Of a stretch of 17,817 bases of DNA, positions 6,665-12,543 are shown piece by piece. This DNA is from an uncultured Christensenellaceae bacterium (GTDB lineage: Bacteria; Bacillota; Clostridia; Christensenellales; Borkfalkiaceae), in NCBI GenBank assembly GCA_910587625.1, contig CAJUMW010000008.1:1-17817 (forward strand), given 5' to 3'. The position numbers and the translations under genes were made by a program. The stretch's first letter is position 1. Every line of letters starts with the position of its first letter. Below the pieces are notes generated by a model. The model did not search any database. It saw only the letters and a program-made list of their open reading frames with translations, and was not told the origin of the DNA.

Positions 6665-7908
6665 TTTTTTACCTTGGAAGATTTTTTCCATAAAACAATG
6701 TTAACGATGAAGCAGATAATGGCAGCAAAGCCAATAACGCATCCTACGGACAGAACTGCAATTCTCCACGGCTCCCAAGGCACGGATGGAGAGTTTACAA
6801 GGGCGGGGGCTTCCACGGCGCAGAACGCAATTGTGACCGCCTCAACAGCGTCCCCGTTATAGGAATTATTTTTCAAAGAAATAGTGGAGTCAACCACGTA
6901 CTGTTCGGTATTTACAGAGAAAGAGAATGGAACGGTTTGTGCCGGGGAATAAATCTTGCCAACATAAACCCTAGGATTATACAAACTATTCAAGCCAACC
7001 GTCATCGGCTGTTCGACAACAATAGTGGACTCCCCAGAGGGAAGTTCAAGCGAATAGTCGAGAAAAACATAGGAACGGCGAGAGCAGTCATTAAATAAAC
7101 TGTCCGTGCGAACCTTGACATCGGAAGAAAGGAATTCAGTCACCCAGTGCGTAACCAAATTGGTGGCATCAATCCCGTTCGATAATTCGGTAACAAAGCT
7201 AATGGATTCGGCAAGGTACTCGTCAAGGGTTAATTCCTTATAAGTGATCGAGCAATGTTCCGATGCTGTCACGGTCGGCTTATTACCAAAGACAAGGAAA
7301 TAGCAAGGGAAGTTTTCATTAGGCGAAACCTTGACTTCATACAGCCGAGTGGCAGATGTGTAAGAATGCCGACCGAATTCATAAATCATACGGTCATCGG
7401 CTTGTAGCGAAAAAGAGAACTCGGAGTCCTCCTCGGTAGCAGAAACAATAAACTGATGAACGGGAATGGTCGAATCGATAGTCGACTGCTTTTCACGAAG
7501 AGCCAAGATATCGGCATAGGAATCAGTAGCCGAGCCGAACAATGAACCCCAAGAATAGCCATAGGTGGGGGTGGCAGATGTGCCGTTCAAAGAAAGAGTT
7601 GCACCGCAACTTGCGACATCGTACAATGGGCAATACACAGGTAAAGAGCAAGACAATGTGGTCGGGGAAGATGCCGAAAATTTATAAGTGGTGGATAACT
7701 GCGCTGAACCATCGTTATAGGATACAACGGTAGTTTTGGAAGAAAGGGTGGCGGTGGTGAACTCTCCGAAATTCGCCTCGCAGGTTGGTGCATACCATTC
7801 ATCGGACATAGCAGTTGCGACCAAAACAGAAGGGACAAAAAAAAGTGAAAGAGAAACAATAGCTAAAACTAAGACAGCAAGGCAGTAGCGAAATCTACTA
7901 CGCAACAT
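6661..7908 (-). CDS. Membrane-anchored extracellular protein of unknown function
   Basis: A 415-residue protein with an N-terminal signal sequence (basic MLRSRFRYC, then about 20 hydrophobic residues, likely cleavage after VATA), a Ser/Thr-rich beta-type ectodomain of about 340 residues with several cysteines, and a C-terminal membrane helix (VLSVGCVIGFAAIICFIVNIVLW, split here only by function) followed by a basic tail KKSSKVKK. This is a type I topology with the bulk outside the cell. The start at 7908 is chosen for AGGAGG 8 bp upstream; a frame start at 7953 lies upstream of the operator and has no site. It is the first gene of a two-gene operon with the Rho-N-like protein. A perfect -35/-10 pair and an 18-bp operator on the transcription start show tight control. 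It could be a surface, exclusion or adhesion protein of a mobile element. I recognise no named family. Confidence 0.75.
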   Translation of the reverse strand: MLRSRFRYCLAVLVLAIVSLSLFFVPSVLVATAMSDEWYAPTCEANFGEFTTATLSSKTTVVSYNDGSAQLSTTYKFSASSPTTLSCSLPVYCPLYDVASCGATLSLNGTSATPTYGYSWGSLFGSATDSYADILALREKQSTIDSTIPVHQFIVSATEEDSEFSFSLQADDRMIYEFGRHSYTSATRLYEVKVSPNENFPCYFLVFGNKPTVTASEHCSITYKELTLDEYLAESISFVTELSNGIDATNLVTHWVTEFLSSDVKVRTDSLFNDCSRRSYVFLDYSLELPSGESTIVVEQPMTVGLNSLYNPRVYVGKIYSPAQTVPFSFSVNTEQYVVDSTISLKNNSYNGDAVEAVTIAFCAVEAPALVNSPSVPWEPWRIAVLSVGCVIGFAAIICFIVNIVLWKKSSKVKK

Positions 7909-7923
7909 AAAAAAGCCTCCTAT

Positions 7924-7941
7924 GGTTCTATACATAGAACC
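7924..7941. promoter_or_regulatory. Operator of the 18-bp palindrome family (site 1)
   Basis: GGTTCTATACATAGAACC, a near-perfect palindrome, directly follows the -10 box of the leftward promoter and covers the expected transcription start. The same 18 bp recur exactly at 10360-10377, and a variant is at 10413-10430 next to the gene of a small XRE regulator. A bound protein here would block transcription of the membrane-protein operon. Confidence 0.8.
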
Positions 7942-7970
7942 ATTATACAACAAATTTAGATAAAATACAA
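7942..7970 (-). promoter_or_regulatory. Sigma-70 promoter of the membrane-protein operon
   Basis: On the leftward strand TTGTAT (7970-7965) and TATAAT (7947-7942) are 17 bp apart. The start falls in the 18-bp operator immediately downstream, so the unlinked regulator gene at 10445 is the likely controller. Confidence 0.8.
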
Positions 7971-7974
7971 TTAA

Positions 7975-8002
7975 ATAAGGGAGCTGGATTTCTCCAACTC
8001 CC
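7975..8002 (-). terminator. Intrinsic terminator after the 144-aa gene
   Basis: On the leftward strand a 10-bp stem (GGGAGTTGGA/TCCAGCTCCC, one G-T pair) closed by a GAAA loop is followed by TTATTTAATT. It ends the recombinase/144-aa operon 30 bp past the stop at 8032 and insulates the next promoter. Confidence 0.8.
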
Positions 8003-8031
8003 CGTTGTTCTAAAAGAGAGCGGTGGCGTTT

Positions 8032-8466
8032 TTATTCGTCATCGCTTTCTTCTTCGGCATCACCGCCCTTGCGAGTGGTGATATCGTGAGCCTCGGCATC
8101 ATTGAGGTTAAAAACAATAGCCTTGTCCTCGTAGAATTTCTGCCCCGGCACAACATAATACTTGCCCGATTCTTCCCAACCCATTGCAGTATAAATCTGC
8201 TTTATCGCAGCGGCATAGCGGAGGAAAATCGCATACGGTTTGGACTCCTTGGGGCGAGTGAAGAAAGGAACTGAGTTCACATCATCCTTTTCGCAGACGC
8301 GAATGGCAAAGCACTTGCCGTTGGGGTCCATCAATAATTGGACATAAGGTGCGTAGTCGAGGTCGGGGGCGGTGTAGCCGTTGAACTTAAACTTGTCGGG
8401 ATAGACGGTCAAAGCCGCCTTGGTTTTGCTAGAAATGAGTTCGATAACCTGAAAATTTTTTAACAT
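8032..8466 (-). CDS. Hypothetical 144-aa protein downstream of the serine recombinase
   Basis: A 144-residue soluble protein starting at 8466 with AGGAGA 8 bp upstream. The recombinase gene ends 21 bp before, so the two form a leftward operon ended by the terminator at 7979-8002. The first half carries YAPYVQLLMDPNGKCFAIRVCEKDD, the middle KPYAIFLRYAAAIKQIYTAMGW, and the end is very acidic (GGDAEEESDDE). There is no signal, membrane segment or known motif. The conserved-looking globular core with an acidic tail could mean a DNA mimic or a recombinase partner such as a directionality factor, but that is inference from position. Unknown function. Confidence 0.7.
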   Translation of the reverse strand: MLKNFQVIELISSKTKAALTVYPDKFKFNGYTAPDLDYAPYVQLLMDPNGKCFAIRVCEKDDVNSVPFFTRPKESKPYAIFLRYAAAIKQIYTAMGWEESGKYYVVPGQKFYEDKAIVFNLNDAEAHDITTRKGGDAEEESDDE

Positions 8467-8487
8467 TTTTTTGTCTCCTGAATTTTT

Positions 8488-9603
8488 TTAATCTGCCCAA
8501 GAAGTGTCAATAATAATGTAGCCTGCAAAGCGACCGCGTTTGACAGTAACGATTTTTTGCACTTTGCGGACTCTACGTTTTTTCCGTGTGCGCCACGCAT
8601 CAAGAAGCTCTTGGACACGCTCCCATTCAGCCTTGGCAATAATCGGTTTATGGTGTTTCAGCAAAAGATATGCTTGCACCTGCCCCGTATTTTTCACGGT
8701 TTTGTGCGTAAGGTAATCCTTAACGTAGGTTTTTTGCATTGCGACATCGCCGCAGTATTTTTCGTTTCGAAGAATGCTTTTTACCACCCCGGCGCACCAT
8801 ACCGAACTCTGCCCAGTGATGGTGGGGACACCTGCACGGGTGAGCGAATAAGCAATCGACGTGGTGGAATAGCCATCCAAATAAAACGTGTAAATCATAC
8901 GGACGATTTTTGCTTCCTCCTCGACAATGACATACCTGCCATCGGTGTCTTTGTCGTACCCAAGGATACGGGGACAGCGGGGGATGCCGACTGCAAATTT
9001 TTTTCGGATGCCATACTTAACCGCCTCGGACTTTTTCGCTGACTCTTCCTGTGCCATGCACGAAATAAATGCAATAAAGGTTTCGGAAGTTTGGTCGAGC
9101 GTGTTCAGCCTATCGTTTTCAAAATAAATACCAACGGGCGGATTAAGGTTTTTCAGCAGACGAATATACATAATGCAATCGACAAGATTTCTCGCAAAAC
9201 GGCTGACCGACTTGGTAATGATTAGGTCGATATTGCCCGCCTTGCAATCTTCAATCATACGCAAAAATTCCTTGCGCTTTTCAACGCTTGTGGCGGAAAT
9301 TCCCTCGTCAGCATAGATGCCCGCAAAGTCCCAAGCAGGGTTTTCTTTTATGGTTTTTTCAGCCTCTTGAATTTGAAGCTCGAAACTGCCTTGCTGTTCC
9401 TCGGTTTCTGTACTGACGCGACAATAACCGCACACACGCGGTTTACGAGTATCCCCGGCAGACTTGTCCGCCTCCTTAACGGGAATGACAACAAGGTTAG
9501 GATTTGCCGTAGAATATGCCTCGCGTATTTGCTCTCGATTACGCTGACCAATGCCAGTCTTGTTGGGTTTACGGGTAACGAGAGCTGTTCTTTTTTCTTC
9601 CAT
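8488..9603 (-). CDS. Serine recombinase (resolvase/integrase family), short C-terminus
   Basis: A 371-residue serine recombinase. The start at 9603 has GGAGGTGAGAAT in front; the frame extends further upstream but without a ribosome site. The catalytic domain (about 55-200) shows YCRVSTETEEQQGSFELQ with nucleophile S64, YADEGISAT, and the arginines of SRFARNL. The Recombinase domain (about 200-330) contains RCPRILGYDKDTDGRYVIVEEEAKIVRMIY and ILRNEKYCGD. Large serine recombinases usually continue with a zinc ribbon (C-x-x-C) and coiled coil to 450-550 residues; here the protein ends in GRFAGYIIIDTSWAD without a zinc ribbon. It may be a natural short form or a decayed integrase. A 144-aa gene follows 21 bp later. 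It probably catalyses integration or excision of the surrounding element. No attachment site could be identified. Confidence 0.88.
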   Translation of the reverse strand: MEEKRTALVTRKPNKTGIGQRNREQIREAYSTANPNLVVIPVKEADKSAGDTRKPRVCGYCRVSTETEEQQGSFELQIQEAEKTIKENPAWDFAGIYADEGISATSVEKRKEFLRMIEDCKAGNIDLIITKSVSRFARNLVDCIMYIRLLKNLNPPVGIYFENDRLNTLDQTSETFIAFISCMAQEESAKKSEAVKYGIRKKFAVGIPRCPRILGYDKDTDGRYVIVEEEAKIVRMIYTFYLDGYSTTSIAYSLTRAGVPTITGQSSVWCAGVVKSILRNEKYCGDVAMQKTYVKDYLTHKTVKNTGQVQAYLLLKHHKPIIAKAEWERVQELLDAWRTRKKRRVRKVQKIVTVKRGRFAGYIIIDTSWAD

Positions 9604-9619
9604 ATTCTCACCTCCTTCC

Positions 9620-9650
9620 GTCCCAAAAATTTGCCGAGAGGGCAGGGGAC
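9620..9650 (-). other. Possible hairpin in the recombinase leader
   Basis: GTCCC/GGGAC (9620-9624, 9646-9650) enclose GCC/GGC (9633-9635, 9641-9643) just upstream of the recombinase ribosome binding site. The structure could modulate translation. It is short and may be chance. Confidence 0.25.
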
Positions 9651-9669
9651 TAAAAGAACAATTTGACAT

Positions 9670-9700
9670 AATAATAGAGGGCAGCCTTGCGACTGCCCTC
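9670..9700 (-). terminator. Probable terminator after the SLOG gene
   Basis: On the leftward strand GAGGGCAG pairs with CTGCCCTC across 8 bases (9677-9700) and is followed by TATTATTATG, a weak T-rich tail. It lies 74 bp past the stop of the SLOG gene and 74 bp before the recombinase start, so the two are probably separate units. Confidence 0.6.
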
Positions 9701-9773
9701 GATGCCAAATCAAGATAAAAAACAATAACACTCTTAAGTTGCTCAAAGCCAAAGAGAAGATGCGAAAGAGAAA

Positions 9774-10301
9774 TCAAGTATATTGGTTTAAGACAAACAG
9801 CTCCAAACGCTTATTTTTTCGCTTGGCATAGTTGATGGTGTTCACGGTGCCGCCTTTTGTTTCGTTCTCGTTCCAAAAGGCGAATACGATATCGGAGTGA
9901 TCGACCATGTACTCGTTACGCTTCTGCATACAAAACGAAGTGTAGTGGGGAGAAAGAACGGTAACCTTGTCAGCGCGTTCAAGGATTCGCTTATATCGAA
10001 CCTTGTCTTGTTCCGACCATCGAGCATCCTGTCCCTCGCAGGGAACAGCAATCTCCAAGCGAATATGGTCATAGACGTGGTCACGAAAATCAAGCACGGT
10101 TTCGGCAAAGTCAGTATCAGCACCGATAGCACCCCCGGCAATAAAATTGACAACGCCATCTTTGCGTATAACCTTGTCAATATAGCAAGCCATAGCCTCC
10201 AAGTATTCTTGGTGCGATGCACCCTCGGTGTCGGAGTAGTCCCAAGGAAACCCTTTTGGACGATGTCCAGTAACACAGCAAGTAAGACCTTTATTTTCCA
10301 T
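9774..10301 (-). CDS. SLOG-family protein (YpsA/DprA-like Rossmann fold)
   Basis: A 175-residue protein of the SLOG (SMF/DprA-LOG) superfamily, which binds nucleotides or related ligands in a Rossmann-like fold. The start at 10301 is set by GAGGTGATAAC upstream. Diagnostic parts are TCCVTGHRPKGFPW at the N-terminus (first strand and loop), NFIAGGAIGADTDFAETVLD near residue 65 (glycine-rich ligand loop), EIAVPCEGQDARWSEQDK, and SDIVFAFWNENETKGGTVNTINYAKRKN at the end. Length fits the standalone YpsA-like group common in Bacillota and their phages. Its promoter (10326-10354) is divergent from that of the XRE regulator and an 18-bp operator lies just upstream of the -35 box, so it is probably in that regulator's circuit. 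Some SLOG proteins act in defence signalling or phage biology; the role here is not established. Confidence 0.85.
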   Translation of the reverse strand: MENKGLTCCVTGHRPKGFPWDYSDTEGASHQEYLEAMACYIDKVIRKDGVVNFIAGGAIGADTDFAETVLDFRDHVYDHIRLEIAVPCEGQDARWSEQDKVRYKRILERADKVTVLSPHYTSFCMQKRNEYMVDHSDIVFAFWNENETKGGTVNTINYAKRKNKRLELFVLNQYT

Positions 10302-10325
10302 TGTTATCACCTCGGATATAAAGTC

Positions 10326-10354
10326 ATTATAGCACAAACAAAAAGGCAATGCAA
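10326..10354 (-). promoter_or_regulatory. Sigma-70 promoter of the SLOG gene
   Basis: On the leftward strand TTGCAT (10354-10349) and TATAAT (10331-10326) are 17 bp apart, with the start near 10320. The operator at 10360-10377 ends 5 bp from the -35 box. Confidence 0.85.
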
Positions 10355-10359
10355 GTAAT

Positions 10360-10377
10360 GGTTCTATACATAGAACC
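10360..10377. promoter_or_regulatory. Operator of the 18-bp palindrome family (site 2)
   Basis: Identical to site 1 (GGTTCTATACATAGAACC). It lies in the 143-bp divergent region between the SLOG gene and the XRE regulator, next to the -35 box of the SLOG promoter. Confidence 0.8.
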
Positions 10378-10412
10378 CTAAATTTTCAAGTTAGCTAGTA
10401 TACTTAAAAATA

Positions 10413-10430
10413 GGTTCTACCGATAGAACC
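10413..10430. promoter_or_regulatory. Operator of the 18-bp palindrome family (site 3)
   Basis: GGTTCTACCGATAGAACC differs from the other two only in the centre (and retains both half-sites). It lies 8 bp downstream of a TATACT -10-like box (10399-10404, no good -35 seen) and 14 bp upstream of the regulator ATG, the expected place for autorepression. Confidence 0.8.
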
Positions 10431-10444
10431 GAAGGGAGGTAATT

Positions 10445-10678
10445 ATGAAGCTATACGATGCAGTCTTACAGCGATTAAAGCAGATTATGGCAGAAAAGAA
10501 TGCCTCGCTTTATTCTTTAAACAAAGAGGGAGGAATACCGAAATCAACCCTTTCTCAAGTGCTAAATAAAAAGCAAAGTAAGATAAAGCTAGACCTTTTA
10601 TACGACATCTTAAGCACGATGGGAGTAACCCTCAAAGAATTTTTTGACGACCCGATATTCGAAGAAGTAACTGATTAA
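10445..10678 (+). CDS. Small XRE/Cro-type transcriptional regulator
   Basis: A 77-residue helix-turn-helix protein of the XRE (Cro/CI) family, essentially only the DNA-binding domain. The HTH lies at about 20-42 (SLYSLNKEGGIPKSTLSQVLNK), followed by the two helices of the five-helix fold (LDLLYDILSTMGVTLKEFF). GGGAGGT lies 5 bp before the ATG. An operator palindrome sits directly before the ribosome site and another at the divergent SLOG promoter; a third copy is 2.5 kb away on the membrane-protein operon. This arrangement indicates an autoregulated repressor that also controls both leftward units. A bidirectional terminator follows the stop. The protein lacks a sensing or cleavage domain, so how it is relieved is unclear. 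HTH call is secure; target assignment is inference. Confidence 0.85.
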   Translation: MKLYDAVLQRLKQIMAEKNASLYSLNKEGGIPKSTLSQVLNKKQSKIKLDLLYDILSTMGVTLKEFFDDPIFEEVTD

Positions 10679-10685
10679 ATAAAGA

Positions 10686-10718
10686 CACCCCAAAACCGAA
10701 AGGCAATGGGGTGCTTTT
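10686..10718. terminator. Bidirectional intrinsic terminator between regulator and HNH gene
   Basis: CACCCC (10686-10691) pairs with GGGGTG (10708-10713), followed by CTTTTTTC on the right strand and by TCTTTATTT on the left strand. It serves the rightward regulator gene and the convergent HNH gene. Confidence 0.8.
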
Positions 10719-10723
10719 TTCAT

Positions 10724-11065
10724 TTATGCAAGGCGAACAATTTGGTGTCTGTGAGAACCGAAGATGCGCTGAACCTGATACAGCGAATCATCAATCCAAT
10801 AGGTGATTTTATCGGCAGCAGACTCGTTGGTCAAGATATTCGTGCAGATAAGGTTCTCGACCGCATTCGTGCCGCCGTGTGTGCGGGGCAAGATGTGGTG
10901 GATGTTCCAACCGCAGTAAATGGCTTGACCGTGCCGCCGAACAAAATAGTCGGGGTCACCATAGGCGGAGCGACACATAAGGTTGCCGTGAAAGTCCTCG
11001 GCAAATTCGACGTCCCCAAAGAATTCATCCCATAACTGCATTGCATTGGTGCGATTGATTTTCAC
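10724..11065 (-). CDS. Small HNH nuclease-like protein
   Basis: A 113-residue protein with an HNH (beta-beta-alpha metal) motif: WNIHHILPRTHGGTNAVENL around residues 53-72, with histidines 56-57, N71 in ENLICTN, and a following helix (AADKITYWIDDSLYQVQRI). The start is GTG at 11065 with AGGAGGTGA 6 bp upstream. An N-terminal part (WDEFFGDVEFAEDFHGNLM, then AYGDPDYFVRRHGQAIYCGW) is common to standalone phage and element HNH proteins of this size. It may nick or cut DNA; packaging or homing roles are known for HNH proteins but not shown here. It lies directly downstream of the candidate structured RNA (11095-11435), separated by that RNA's terminator, so it may have its own weak promoter or rely on read-through. 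Confidence 0.85.
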   Translation of the reverse strand: MKINRTNAMQLWDEFFGDVEFAEDFHGNLMCRSAYGDPDYFVRRHGQAIYCGWNIHHILPRTHGGTNAVENLICTNILTNESAADKITYWIDDSLYQVQRIFGSHRHQIVRLA

Positions 11066-11087
11066 TTGTTTTCACCTCCTTTCCAAA

Positions 11088-11123
11088 CTAAAATAAAAAC
11101 CCCACGCCGTTGCGTGTGTGGGG
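11088..11123 (-). terminator. Strong leftward intrinsic terminator of the structured RNA
   Basis: On the leftward strand CCCCAC-aca-CGC pairs with GCG-TGGGG (arms at 11118-11123 and 11100-11107, small bulge) and is followed directly by TTTTTATTTT. It is placed before the ribosome site of the HNH gene and defines the 3' end of the candidate RNA near 11095. Confidence 0.85.
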
Positions 11124-11435
11124 AAGAATACCGAGTTTGGAAAGTATCAACGTTACACGCAACAAAAACAAGCAACGGTAGTCAGCCGATGCTTTATTTT
11201 TTTGTAGGGTGTAACGCATTTGGTTCGGGGTGAGGTTCGTACTCATGCCCATTTCCGTGGCATAACGAGAATTTTCAAAGACCACGTCAGAACCGCCAAG
11301 GGTTACGAAATACTATCAAAGGCACATTGCGCTTTCCTCAATCCCAATCGTCTTCAAACCTATGGGGGAGTCCTCGTCAAACCCTTGTAGGGAGATCCAG
11401 CGCAGTCTATCCAACCAGAGTGCCAATGGTTTACG
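11095..11435 (-). ncRNA. Candidate structured non-coding RNA, about 340 nt
   Basis: A leftward transcription unit with a perfect promoter (11442-11470) and a strong terminator but no convincing ORF: the only frame (GTG at 11285, 65 codons) lacks a good ribosome site and runs into the terminator stem. Seen helices, all nested: 11420-11424 with 11321-11325; 11399-11404 with 11328-11333; 11304-11309 with 11236-11241; 11282-11286 with 11256-11260. A 66-nt composite hairpin (11151-11216) has stacked arms CGUUACAC/GUGUAACG, ACAAAAA/UUUUUGU, AAGCA/UGCUU and CGG/CCG. It is not tmRNA (no CCA end), 4.5S or an obvious RNase P or group I intron. It sits in a mobile element beside an HNH gene. It may belong to a known large phage RNA class that I cannot recall from sequence alone, or be new. 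Confidence 0.75.
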
Positions 11436-11441
11436 CTAGAA

Positions 11442-11470
11442 AGTATAGCAGAACGCAGACAATATGTCAA
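11442..11470 (-). promoter_or_regulatory. Consensus sigma-70 promoter of the structured RNA
   Basis: On the leftward strand TTGACA (11470-11465) and TATACT (11447-11442) are exactly 17 bp apart, one of the best promoters in the window. Start expected near 11435. Confidence 0.85.
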
Positions 11471-11849
11471 CCCCCTGAACGGGCATCTAATGTGTTCGGA
11501 AGATAAACTATAAAACTCTCAAAGCTGTCAAAATTCAACTATTCGGAATCTGTCAAATCTGTCAAGAATACAAGTTAAAATCTCTAAAATAGGTATTTTG
11601 CCCCAAAAAATAGGGCATTTGACCATTTTTGACACCAAAAAGCCGTTTATGGTGGTTTTCAAAAACTCATAAATAGTGTTCATATTCGTCAATTTTTAAC
11701 TCTTGCCCCGTGTCAAACCAACTCTTAAATCGGGGAGAAAACCCACTCAAAAACTCCTATATTTATAACTCCGAGAACTCTGCCAAGAAAGAAATGGAAA
11801 AAAAGGAAAAAAATTATTTGCAAAGTCGCAAAAGTGTGACACTTACCTA
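11471..11849. other. Gene-less region with repeated TGTCAA motifs
   Basis: No gene seen in 379 bp. TGTCAAA or close variants occur at 11527-11533, 11551-11557, 11560-11566 and 11711-11717, and inverted as TTTGAC at 11618-11623 and 11628-11633. A weak hairpin TGCCC/GGGCA lies near 11599-11616 and CCCCG/CGGGG at 11706-11735. The area separates a leftward RNA promoter from the rightward lexA promoter. The repeats could be binding sites for a regulator or replication initiator; AT-richness may also explain them. Confidence 0.4.
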
Positions 11850-11878
11850 TTGACAAACAAATGTTCGAGTTGTATAAT
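11850..11878 (+). promoter_or_regulatory. Promoter of the lexA-like operon with internal LexA box
   Basis: TTGACA (11850-11855) and TATAAT (11873-11878) are 17 bp apart. The spacer holds CAAACAAATGTTCG (11854-11867), one mismatch from the Bacillota LexA (DinR) box CGAAC-N4-GTTCG. A repressor there would block RNA polymerase directly, so this operon should be SOS-induced and autoregulated. Confidence 0.85.
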
Positions 11879-11928
11879 AACGGTACTCTAACACGGACAA
11901 GCGTCCACGATAGAAAAGAGAGGTACCT

Positions 11929-12531
11929 ATGAGAAGTAAAGACCAAGAACTCTTGGCAAACATACAGCAGTACATAGAAGAATGCTGCGATAGGCACGGA
12001 TACGGACCGTCAGTAAGAGCGGTGGCGGACGAGTACGGAATAAGTTCGAGTTGCGCCCAAGCCTACATGGCAGCTCTGCAAGCAGACGGACGAATAGCGA
12101 AGGGCAGAAACGGCTATGAGTCGAATGCGCTAGCAAGGACTGAACGAGCAATGCGGTCGGTGGCAATAGTCGGAGCAATTCCTTGCGGACCGTTAACCGA
12201 GTGCCAAGAAAGCATAGAGGGATATGTCCGACTGCCAGAGTCGTTGATAGGACAGGGCAAGTTTTATCTCTTAAAGGCAAGCGGCGAATCAATGGTGAAT
12301 GCAGGAATAGATGACGGTGACCTAGTCCTAATCCGACAGCAAGAAACAGCGAACATCGGAGATATCGTGGTCGCATTAGTCGACAACGAAAGCACTCTCA
12401 AACGGTTGGAGTATAACTCACGAAAACATCGTTACTACTTGCATCCAGAGAACGAAACGATGGAAGACATCTATGTGGAAGACCTAGCGGTGCAAGGGGT
12501 GGCGGTAAAGGTACTAAAAGACTTGGCATAA
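11929..12531 (+). CDS. lexA: LexA-like SOS repressor with S24 peptidase domain
   Basis: A 200-residue LexA-family repressor that binds DNA through an N-terminal winged helix (about 1-65, PSVRAVADEYGISSSCAQAYMAAL) and self-cleaves upon RecA activation. The peptidase domain has nucleophile S121 (ASGESMVNAGI) and K158 (STLKRLEY). The scissile site aligns with Cys86-Gly87 in VGAIPCGP, the pair known from UmuD and some LexA relatives, instead of the usual Ala-Gly. AGAGAGG lies 5 bp before the ATG. A LexA box overlaps its promoter. It is followed 12 bp later by a Y-family polymerase and then a yolD-like gene, so it heads an element-borne mutagenesis operon. It could be the element's own repressor copy, separate from a chromosomal LexA; the gene symbol is given for family only. 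Confidence 0.9.
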   Translation: MRSKDQELLANIQQYIEECCDRHGYGPSVRAVADEYGISSSCAQAYMAALQADGRIAKGRNGYESNALARTERAMRSVAIVGAIPCGPLTECQESIEGYVRLPESLIGQGKFYLLKASGESMVNAGIDDGDLVLIRQQETANIGDIVVALVDNESTLKRLEYNSRKHRYYLHPENETMEDIYVEDLAVQGVAVKVLKDLA

Positions 12532-12543
12532 AGGCGGTGGCTA

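Noticed and set aside
9604..9777. N-terminal extension of the serine recombinase up to 9777
   Set aside because: It would run through the SLOG terminator and overlap the end of the SLOG gene; GGAGGTGAG supports the start at 9603.
8032..11065. Attachment site for the serine recombinase
   Set aside because: Without the element's other end or an empty site, no core sequence can be recognised.
11221..11260. Possible tRNA T-arm (GGTTCGTACTC)
   Set aside because: The loop lacks the TTCRANY pattern and no acceptor or anticodon stem fits around it.
11088..11285. 65-codon leftward frame with GTG start in the structured-RNA region
   Set aside because: No good ribosome site, runs into the terminator stem and its T-tract, and the predicted peptide has no protein-like pattern; the helices explain the sequence better.
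11095..11435. tmRNA, RNase P RNA or group I intron
   Set aside because: No CCA-type end, no convincing RNase P conserved blocks and no group I core motifs were found by eye; only covariance models can exclude them fully.
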